Positions 1 to 5,039 of a stretch of 8,514 nt of DNA are shown in pieces. The DNA is from an uncultured Lachnospiraceae bacterium. GTDB lineage: Bacteria; Bacillota; Clostridia; Lachnospirales; Lachnospiraceae. The stretch is from contig CACXFD010000080.1 of the NCBI GenBank assembly GCA_902766845.1, positions 1-8,514 on the forward strand, in the 5' to 3' direction. Numbering within the stretch: the first letter of the stretch is position 1; the number at the start of each line of letters is the position of its first letter. Under the pieces are notes generated by a model. It worked only from the letters and a program-made list of their open reading frames with translations. It was not told the DNA's origin and searched no databases. The position numbers were made by a program, and so were the translations under genes.

Positions 1-879
1 CCCGGCCTCCAGTGCCTCATAATGGTTCCCGCTGTAGACCAGGTTGCTGCCATAGACCTTTCCGTGATCCTCCCCGGTGCCCGCCGGATGGATCATCACG
101 AACGGATTGGCCCGGTTCGAGGACGTGCCGGTGTAAGAGCTCACGGACAGCTTGCCCGCGCTGACCGGTGTCGTATGCTTCTCCATCTCGCGGACCCAGG
201 CGCCCGTAAACGACGTCAGGCACCAGTCCTGTCCGGGCAGGTCCAGTTGGGCAGACAGGAGGCGCCGCACCGTCACCGGCTCCGCGCTCCCGTTTCGCAG
301 GACGCTGCGGCGCGTGATCACGTCGCAGGCCGGAAACACCGTATAGATCAGGTCCAGAAAGAGACCGTAATGCTTCTCGCGAAGCGTCACGGTCAGGGTC
401 TGCACGCGGTCGTTCTCCGGCTGCTGGGCATCTGCTGCCGCGTTTTCTCCCGCCGTAACGGCGGCTTTCTCTGCGGCCCGGTCCTTCGCGGCCGGCTGCG
501 GGGCATACGCCCCGGGCAGTTCCTCAAACGAGGCCGTCCCGTCCGTTACCGCAAAGCTGTCAAATATATAATCCGACGTAAACGACCCGTCCCCGTAGAC
601 GATCTCCGCCAGCGGCTCACGGATGTCGCCCTTGCCGTAGAACGACGCTTCCAGCCGCATGTCCTCGAGCGAATACTCGGGATGGGCCGCGTCATACAGG
701 ACGGTGTTGCCGGGCGCGAACGCGTGCCGGTCCGCCAGCACGTCAGCCGTATCCGCGTCCACGCGCATGAGCCCGCCGTAGCACAGATGCTCGGGCTGGC
801 CCGTGGGCAAAAGACGGAACGCGTAGGTGGTGCGGCGCGTCGAGAGCACGAACGTCTTGTTATCGAATACCTGGATCAT
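1..879 (-). CDS. Alpha-galactosidase, family GH36, N-terminal part (cut off by window edge)
   Basis: Retaining alpha-galactosidase that removes terminal alpha-1,6-galactose from melibiose/raffinose-type sugars. Only the first 293 residues are visible and the frame runs open through base 1; the family is usually about 700-750 residues, so the catalytic barrel lies outside. What is seen is the GH36 N-terminal beta-sandwich: a YGDGS segment (95-99) after DIREP (85-89), an LRNGSAEPVTV-type segment (194-204), SAQLDLP (209-215), GAWVRE (226-231), and the SSNRANPF...YGSNLVYSGNHYE block (253-288) typical of the family. No signal peptide is seen, so a cytoplasmic enzyme is expected. The start is fixed by a GAAAGG site at 888-893, 8 nt upstream of ATG. 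An Ala/Glu-rich stretch (about 128-156) looks like an insertion. It follows the MelB-like carrier by 141 bp, which supports alpha-galactoside use. Family assignment is strong; the exact substrate is inferred. Confidence 0.9.
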   Translation of the reverse strand, partial: MIQVFDNKTFVLSTRRTTYAFRLLPTGQPEHLCYGGLMRVDADTADVLADRHAFAPGNTVLYDAAHPEYSLEDMRLEASFYGKGDIREPLAEIVYGDGSFTSDYIFDSFAVTDGTASFEELPGAYAPQPAAKDRAAEKAAVTAGENAAADAQQPENDRVQTLTVTLREKHYGLFLDLIYTVFPACDVITRRSVLRNGSAEPVTVRRLLSAQLDLPGQDWCLTSFTGAWVREMEKHTTPVSAGKLSVSSYTGTSSNRANPFVMIHPAGTGEDHGKVYGSNLVYSGNHYEALEAG

Positions 880-926
880 CGTATATGCCTTTCATCGGAA
901 ACGCCGGACCGCGGCCGGACAGCCGG

Positions 927-953
927 CCGGACAGATGTCCGGGCAGGCCTGCC
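927..953. promoter_or_regulatory. Overlapping palindromes upstream of the alpha-galactosidase (candidate operator)
   Basis: Bases 927-942 form an inverted repeat with 7-bp arms (CCGGACA / TGTCCGG) around 2 bp. It abuts, sharing base 942, a perfect 12-bp palindrome GGCAGGCCTGCC at 942-953. On the other side an 11-bp motif, CGGCCGGACAG, occurs twice in exact direct repeat at 912-922 and 924-934. The cluster lies about 48 bp upstream of the alpha-galactosidase start. I see no convincing -10/-35 pair beside it. An operator, or an mRNA hairpin that protects or attenuates the downstream message, are both possible; in such GC-rich DNA some palindromes arise by chance. Confidence 0.35.
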
Positions 954-977
954 GGGATCCCCGGTCCGGAAAACAGC

Positions 978-1010
978 AAAAGCAGGGGAAGGTCCTCCTC
1001 TCCTGCTTTT
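978..1010 (-). terminator. Possible intrinsic terminator or attenuator after the MelB-like gene
   Basis: Ten bases past the symporter stop, the minus-strand RNA can form a hairpin with a perfect 9-bp stem (AAAAGCAGG / CCUGCUUUU), then one A-C mismatch and two further pairs around a 9-base loop. The 3' arm ends in UUUU and is followed by GCUGUUUU. The GC core is only five pairs and the U-run is interrupted, so partial termination, lowering alpha-galactosidase expression relative to the carrier, is more plausible than a full stop. Confidence 0.4.
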
Positions 1011-1020
1011 CGAAACATGG

Positions 1021-2442
1021 TCAGTCCTGCGCGTGCAGCTGCCGGCTGATCTCCTCGACCTTGGCGTCGTTCAGGATGAAGCGCTTGCGGAACCACAGCA
1101 GCGCCACGAACAGGCCGATGACCGGGATGATCGTCATCGTCATGCGAAGGCCCGCCTTGGAGGCCGCGGACACGCCGATGGACCAGTCCACGAGCTTATC
1201 GGCTTCGGACACCTCCGTGCCGGCCTGCAGATTATTGATGGACAGGCAGATGGACGCCACGAGGGCCGCCACGCCGGAGGCCAGCTTCACGACGAAGGTC
1301 TGCATCGAGAAGATCACGGACTCGTCGCGCCGGCCGTTCTTGAGCTGTCCGTAATCCACGGTGTTCGCGAGGAAGACCGTCGTGATGACCGTCAGCATGC
1401 CGTTGGCCGCAAAGATGAAGAAACCCGGGATGAACAGCAGGTAAACGCTGGACATGTTCGTGAAGGCCAGGAGCAGCAGCACGGCGTAGCCGGCCATGGC
1501 CATGCCGAGGCAGATATAAAAGATCTGCAGGCTCGAGAATTTCTTCCGGAGCAGCGGATAGAACGCCATCATCGACAGCACCTGGATGGCGCCGCCGAAC
1601 ATGTTGAACAGCACGTAGGCGTTGTTCCAGCCGGTCGTACCGAAGTCATACTTGAAGAAATAGATGACCAGATTGGAGGTGATGTAGATCGCGCAGTTGA
1701 TCAGGACGATCGTCACGGTGACGGTCATGGCCTGGTCGTTCTGCACGAGGGCCTTGAACATCTGGCCGACAGAGACGGTCTCCATCTCCGCGGTGGATTT
1801 TTCCTTGACGTTCACGCAGGTCAGGACCGTGAACAGGATGAACAGGACGGCCACGATCAGCGCGAACCACTTGAAGCCGACGATCTCCATCATCTTCGCG
1901 CCGGCGTTCTCTCCCGCGAACATCGCGCCGAGCTTCGGCACCAGCATCATGGTCACGATCGTGATGATCGCGCTGCCCACGCCGGCGCTGGTACGAGCCA
2001 GGGTGGTCAGGTTCTCACGCTCCTTGCCGCCCTCGGTAAAGGCCGGGATCATGGACCAGTACGGGATGTCCATCATCGTATAGGTCACGCCCCAGAGGAT
2101 GTAGGTGACGGCCGCGTAGGCGATCAGCCCCTTGCCGTCCATGGCGGGCGGGGCCGAGAACATCAGGAACAGCACGGCCGCGTTGGTCAGCGTGCCGATC
2201 AGCAGCCAGGGGCGGAATTTGCCCCATCTGGTCTTGGTCTTGGCCACGATGACGCCCATGATCGGGTCATTGAACGCGTCAAAGACGCGGGCGGCCATCA
2301 GGATGACGCCCATCGCGATGGCGGAGACGCCGAGCAGGTCCTGGAAATAATACAGGACGTAGCTGGCGGACAGCATGTAGACCATATCCTTGCCCACCGC
2401 GCCCAGCGCGTAGGACAGTTTGGCTTTTCCGGACAGTTTCAT
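1021..2442 (-). CDS. MelB-like sugar:cation symporter (GPH family, MFS fold)
   Basis: Inner-membrane carrier of the glycoside-pentoside-hexuronide family that couples sugar uptake to Na+, Li+ or H+. The 473-residue length and about 12 hydrophobic segments fit the family. Similarity to E. coli MelB as I remember it is close: ARVFDAFNDPIMG puts Asp55 and Asp59, the helix II cation-site aspartates, at the same numbers; RWGKFRPW (72-79) is the conserved loop 2-3; VTYILWGVTYTMMDIPYWS (112-130) holds Asp125, matching MelB Asp124 of the sugar site; and QTFVVK (381-386) gives Lys386, matching MelB Lys377. AAGGAG at 2454-2459 sits 11 nt before the ATG, slightly long. It follows the GT-B-like gene by 93 bp and precedes the GH36 gene, so melibiose or another small alpha-galactoside is the likely substrate. 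The mechanism class is secure; the substrate is inferred. Confidence 0.93.
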   Translation of the reverse strand: MKLSGKAKLSYALGAVGKDMVYMLSASYVLYYFQDLLGVSAIAMGVILMAARVFDAFNDPIMGVIVAKTKTRWGKFRPWLLIGTLTNAAVLFLMFSAPPAMDGKGLIAYAAVTYILWGVTYTMMDIPYWSMIPAFTEGGKERENLTTLARTSAGVGSAIITIVTMMLVPKLGAMFAGENAGAKMMEIVGFKWFALIVAVLFILFTVLTCVNVKEKSTAEMETVSVGQMFKALVQNDQAMTVTVTIVLINCAIYITSNLVIYFFKYDFGTTGWNNAYVLFNMFGGAIQVLSMMAFYPLLRKKFSSLQIFYICLGMAMAGYAVLLLLAFTNMSSVYLLFIPGFFIFAANGMLTVITTVFLANTVDYGQLKNGRRDESVIFSMQTFVVKLASGVAALVASICLSINNLQAGTEVSEADKLVDWSIGVSAASKAGLRMTMTIIPVIGLFVALLWFRKRFILNDAKVEEISRQLHAQD

Positions 2443-2485
2443 GACGATACATTCTCCTTGTCATTCTGTTGCTGATCTGTCGTTT

Positions 2486-2515
2486 GTCGGTTGCCGACCG
2501 GTCGAAGACCGATCG
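2486..2515 (-). other. Two overlapping, mutually exclusive hairpins between the GT-B-like gene and the symporter gene
   Basis: In the 93-bp gap, the transcript can form a 9-bp hairpin (2495-2515; one G-U pair, 3-base loop) just after the GT-B-like stop. A second, 5-bp hairpin (GTCGG / CCGAC, 2486-2498, 3-base loop) uses four of the same bases (2495-2498), so both cannot form fully at once. There is no U-run, so this is not an intrinsic terminator. An mRNA processing or stabilising element that sets the ratio of the two products is possible. Confidence 0.4.
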
Positions 2516-2535
2516 CGCAGAGGCTGCTTGTCTGC

Positions 2536-4008
2536 TTATTTGGCCGTCTTCATGGCCATGGCCAGTTTCACGACTTCGTACGCGCCGTCATACAGGCCGG
2601 TCTTTTTATTTGCGACGATCTGATCGCACATGCCGGTGAAGTAATCCGGCTGCGTGATGAACTGCCGCACCATCTGCAGGGTGTGCGCCGCGTCCTCGCA
2701 CTCGAGGCACCCGTCGCCGACCTCCGCCGAATGGATGGCGCCCCACTTCTCATGTCCGCCGACGCGGTGGATGAAGAGCTTGGGCACCGGATAGAACGCG
2801 AGCTCGCTGGGCTTGGTGACCAGCACGTCGCAGCTGCGCATCAGCAGGTTGGTGCTGTAGACGGCCTCAAAGATGTTCTCGTGGCAGAACGCGTGGATGC
2901 CGGCCACCTCGCCGGTCAACGCGTTCTCAGCGAACTGTGCGGTCTCCTCCCAGTTGTCGAAATGCTCGACCGACAGCTGCGAAAGGCCCGGCACTTCCTT
3001 CACGAGGGCCTCCCAGACCTTCCGGTGATCTCCGACGTTGACATAGACCGCGGCCCTGCCCTGCCGGACAGCCGGGAGCAGGTATTTGAGCAGCGACGAG
3101 AAGATCTCCTTCTGCGCGCCGGCTCCGCCCACGGTCACCAGGAACCGCATCGGCGCCCCGGCCGCGCGGCGGGCCTTGCGGGCCTCGCAGTCGGTCTCGA
3201 TGTTCGCGGTCAGTTCATGGTCGATGTAATGGCCCACATATTTGAGGTCCGTGCCCGGCATCGGCTCGCAGACCTTTTTGCCGTTCATGCCGTTTAAGAT
3301 CCGGTATCCCTCGTACGCCTGGTGCGTCTGCACGGTATGCAGGCTTCCCTCCGCCAGATGCAGGGCCATGGGCCAGTTGTCCGGGATCGCGTTCACGACA
3401 TGCTCCATGCCCGCGTGCAGCGCGGCCTGCGCCGGCCACACATGCGTGGCCACGACCGGGATCTGCTTCGGGACCGACCGGAACACCGGAGCCATCAGCT
3501 CCGCGTTCTTCTGATCCGACGCGTTATAGGAAAGCTTGCGGAAGCCCTCGTAATTCATGGGCTCCCAGACCAGTTTATTGAACAGCCGGCTCATGCTCGA
3601 AAGACGGGAGCCGAGCGAATACAGGTCGTTCTGGGCGCTGATCACCTTAGTGCAGGTGGTCTGCGGGTAGGAATTCAGGTCCATCCAGTACGGCACGTAT
3701 CCGAGGGCGTGGGCTGCGGACGCGATCGCCATCGAGATCCGGTAATGGCCGAAGCCCATGCGGATGTTGCCGACGATGATTCCCTTTTCAAGGTCAAAAT
3801 CCGGCTCCCGGGTGTATTCCGTCCCCACTTTGACGGTCTTTACGCCGAGATACGGGCCGATATACGGGTTCTCTTCCACCACTGCGCCGTAGGCGGCCGA
3901 TGAATCGTCCCCGAACTTCTTCTGGTAAGAAGCCTTGGAACGGGCGGCCTTTTTCACGGTGGAAGCCGGCATCGGATTGCCGAAGATCACGCGCGATCTG
4001 TCTGTCAT
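2536..4008 (-). CDS. Uncharacterised GT-B-like protein resembling MGDG synthase/MurG-type glycosyltransferases
   Basis: 490 residues with no signal peptide or membrane helix. I do not recognise a named family. Residues about 76-111 (IIVGNIRMGFGHYR then a helix and YWMDL) look like the first beta-loop-alpha unit of GT28/MGDG-synthase-type GT-B enzymes, where a GxGH loop binds the acceptor side. After a Trp/His-rich middle part (190-235), RFLVTVGGAGAQKE (288-301) looks like the start of the C-terminal nucleotide-sugar domain. DVLVTKPSELAF (394-405) occupies the place of the usual D-x-x-x-T/S-x-x-G-G-x-T-x-x-E loop but lacks its paired glycines. The ATG overlaps the regulator's TGA in an ATGA, with GGAG 6 nt upstream, so translation is probably coupled. 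A sugar-transfer or sugar-binding role in the alpha-galactoside operon is inference; donor and acceptor cannot be told. A non-catalytic GT-B fold is an alternative. Confidence 0.75.
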   Translation of the reverse strand: MTDRSRVIFGNPMPASTVKKAARSKASYQKKFGDDSSAAYGAVVEENPYIGPYLGVKTVKVGTEYTREPDFDLEKGIIVGNIRMGFGHYRISMAIASAAHALGYVPYWMDLNSYPQTTCTKVISAQNDLYSLGSRLSSMSRLFNKLVWEPMNYEGFRKLSYNASDQKNAELMAPVFRSVPKQIPVVATHVWPAQAALHAGMEHVVNAIPDNWPMALHLAEGSLHTVQTHQAYEGYRILNGMNGKKVCEPMPGTDLKYVGHYIDHELTANIETDCEARKARRAAGAPMRFLVTVGGAGAQKEIFSSLLKYLLPAVRQGRAAVYVNVGDHRKVWEALVKEVPGLSQLSVEHFDNWEETAQFAENALTGEVAGIHAFCHENIFEAVYSTNLLMRSCDVLVTKPSELAFYPVPKLFIHRVGGHEKWGAIHSAEVGDGCLECEDAAHTLQMVRQFITQPDYFTGMCDQIVANKKTGLYDGAYEVVKLAMAMKTAK

Positions 4009-4583
4009 GCTCTCTCCTCTCTTTGAATGATACCGTTCACCAGGATGTCCGCGATCCGCCGCAGCGCCTCCTGATAGGTGATCCGGCAGCGGACCAGCAC
4101 ATCCTGCTGAAAGAACTGCTCGAGCAGCGCCACGAACATGAGCCGGAACATCTCCTGATCCACCGGCCGCATGACGCCTTCGGCGACGCCCTGATCCATG
4201 AGCCGGAAGGTCTCCTCCCAGCCCGACTGGAGCCGTGCCTGCACGCGGTCATAGGCTTCCGGGAAGCGGGCGCGCAGCTCATGCATCTGCGTCATGTCCA
4301 CATCCCCGTAGGCGGCCGGCATCACGCTCATGATCGCGGTCAGCTTCTGCACCGTGGTCAGCTGCGGATCCGCCAGGACCCGGGCCTGTTCCGCGGCCAC
4401 GGCGTCAAAGATCCGGTCCACCGTGTCCACCAGGATATCGGTCTTGTTGCGGTATACGGCGTAGATGCTCTTTTTGCTCATGCCGAGTTCCGCGGCCAGA
4501 TCGTCCATGGTCAGGCGGAGCCCCTTGCTCCGATAGACGCGGACCATGCCGTCCAGGATGCGGTCTTTCCACTCCTGCTGCAT
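4005..4583 (-). CDS. TetR-family transcriptional regulator
   Basis: 192 residues, the usual size. Residues 5-52 form the TetR DNA-binding domain: a first helix (ILDGMVRVYRSKG), then the TMDDLAAELGMSKKSIYAVYRNKTDIL stretch (25-51), in which SKKSIYAVY (36-44) is the recognition helix. The rest is the helical ligand and dimer domain, which does not reveal the ligand. AAGGAG lies 6 nt upstream of ATG. It is the first gene of the likely operon with the GT-B-like protein, the symporter and the alpha-galactosidase, and it has a consensus promoter surrounded by inverted repeats, so autorepression is likely. Sugar operons of this type are more often run by AraC, LacI or similar regulators, so the inducer may be something other than a free sugar. 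Confidence 0.92.
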   Translation of the reverse strand: MQQEWKDRILDGMVRVYRSKGLRLTMDDLAAELGMSKKSIYAVYRNKTDILVDTVDRIFDAVAAEQARVLADPQLTTVQKLTAIMSVMPAAYGDVDMTQMHELRARFPEAYDRVQARLQSGWEETFRLMDQGVAEGVMRPVDQEMFRLMFVALLEQFFQQDVLVRCRITYQEALRRIADILVNGIIQREERA

Positions 4584-4604
4584 ACGTTTCTCCTTTTCGG
4601 GACC

Positions 4605-4632
4605 GGAAACGCGTTTTGTATTTTTCGTTTCC
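4605..4632. promoter_or_regulatory. Inverted repeat in the start region of the tetR transcript (candidate operator)
   Basis: Perfect 7-bp arms GGAAACG (4605-4611) and CGTTTCC (4626-4632) are separated by 14 bp. The repeat begins just downstream of the -10 box, at about the expected transcription start, where a bound TetR dimer would block initiation. The half-site resembles the arms of the repeat at 4669-4694 on the other side of the promoter. The 14-bp gap is long for a simple TetR operator, so an RNA hairpin in the leader is the alternative. Confidence 0.45.
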
Positions 4633-4639
4633 TACTGCT

Positions 4640-4668
4640 ATTATACGGGCCGGCCGGCCGGTCCGCAA
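4640..4668 (-). promoter_or_regulatory. Promoter of the tetR-led operon with a palindromic spacer
   Basis: The -35 box TTGCGG (4663-4668) and a perfect -10 box TATAAT (4640-4645) are separated by exactly 17 bp. The spacer is almost entirely alternating GGCC/CCGG (4648-4661), a self-complementary run. A TetR dimer bound here would cover both promoter boxes. The start site is expected near 4633, giving a leader of about 50 nt. The promoter match is strong; the operator reading is inference. Confidence 0.82.
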
Positions 4669-4694
4669 GAAACCGAATCCACAAATCCGGTTTC
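4669..4694. promoter_or_regulatory. Imperfect inverted repeat directly upstream of the tetR -35 box
   Basis: Arms of 10 bp, GAAACCGAAT (4669-4678) and ATCCGGTTTC (4685-4694), match at 9 of 10 positions around a 6-bp centre. The site abuts the -35 box at 4668, a position suited to a regulator that represses or activates this promoter. The arms share the GAAAC core with the repeat at 4605-4632. Confidence 0.45.
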
Positions 4695-4754
4695 CGGTTT
4701 TTGTACATTTTGACGGGGAAGCGGCGCAGATGCCGGAAGCCTGCCGCGTCCGCA

Positions 4755-4792
4755 CAAAAAAAAGAGCCGCAGGGTCAAAACCCTGCGGCTCT
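4755..4792 (-). terminator. Strong intrinsic terminator after tRNA-Leu
   Basis: On the minus strand a perfect 12-bp GC-rich stem (arms 4763-4774 and 4781-4792, core GAGCCGCAGGG) closes a 6-base loop and is followed by a run of eight U (4763-4756, overlapping the last stem pair). It lies 7 bases beyond the tRNA 3' end. It insulates the tetR operon from upstream transcription and may also stop transcripts coming from galK. Confidence 0.95.
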
Positions 4793-4798
4793 GTGCGA

Positions 4799-4881
4799 TG
4801 CGGGAGATGGGACTTGAACCCACACGACCTAGGGCCACTAGATCCTTAGTCTAGCCTGTCTGCCAATTCCAGCACTCCCGC
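4799..4881 (-). tRNA. tRNA-Leu, anticodon AAG
   Basis: All arms fold: acceptor GCGGGAG/CTCCCGC (4881-4875 with 4806-4800) and discriminator A at 4799; D stem CTG/CAG with a GGCAGA-containing loop; anticodon stem CTAGA/TCTAG closing the seven-base loop CTAAGGA (4849-4843), so the anticodon is AAG (4847-4845), reading CUU; a 14-nt class II variable arm that pairs GGCC with GGTC; and T stem GTGGG/CCCAT with loop TTCAAGT. The long variable arm and the leucine anticodon agree. The 3' CCA is not encoded (TCG follows the discriminator), so it must be added by the nucleotidyltransferase. A34 is uncommon among bacterial leucine tRNAs and may be deaminated to inosine so that CUC is also read. Confidence 0.96.
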
Positions 4882-4895
4882 GAAGCGCAAAATGC

Positions 4896-4924
4896 ATTAT
4901 AGCATCCTTCTCCCGAAAGTGCAA
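4896..4924 (-). promoter_or_regulatory. Promoter of tRNA-Leu
   Basis: TTGCAC (4919-4924) and a perfect TATAAT (4896-4901) are spaced by 17 bp. The expected start is near 4889, only about 8 nt before the mature tRNA 5' end. This fits a strong, independently transcribed tRNA gene. Confidence 0.85.
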
Positions 4925-4994
4925 GTCTTTTCCGCCCTGTTTTTTCCGAAATCCGGAGACGCTGTCCGGTCCGGGATCCGGGGCCGTGATCCGA

Positions 4995-5039
4995 TCAAAA
5001 GCCGGAGACGTTATTCATTCAAAATGCCGGAGCCGTTAT
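4995..5039. repeat. Imperfect tandem repeat at the 3' end of galK
   Basis: Two near-identical units of 20 and 21 bp (4995-5014 and 5019-5039), both of the form TCAAAA-(T)-GCCGGAG-A/C-CG-TTAT, lie about 24 bp apart; the second covers the galK stop codon. The core CGGAGACG recurs at 4954-4961. This may be a short local duplication. No hairpin with a U-run is seen between galK and the tRNA promoter. Confidence 0.5.

Noticed and set aside
860..1018. Small ORF of 52 codons from an ATG just after the symporter stop, overlapping the alpha-galactosidase start
   Set aside because: No Shine-Dalgarno site before the ATG, it covers the palindromes and hairpin, and its composition mirrors the GC-rich repeats.
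22..2475. An 817-codon open frame on the plus strand across the alpha-galactosidase, the gap and the symporter
   Set aside because: It is codon-aligned antisense to both genes, which happen to share register; it stays open because the real genes avoid TTA, CTA and TCA. Its predicted protein is Arg/His/Gln-rich with no recognisable domain.
2491..3297. Plus-strand open frame opposite the GT-B-like gene
   Set aside because: Antisense shadow; the minus-strand frame has a ribosome site, a coupled start and GT-B-like motifs.
4605..4694. A second divergent gene driven from the tetR promoter region on the plus strand
   Set aside because: No plus-strand coding frame with a ribosome site follows; the next elements are the minus-strand terminator and tRNA.
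4995..5039. CRISPR-like repeat or attachment site next to the tRNA
   Set aside because: Only two imperfect units with a few bases between them, no spacers, no duplicate of the tRNA end and no integrase gene in the window.
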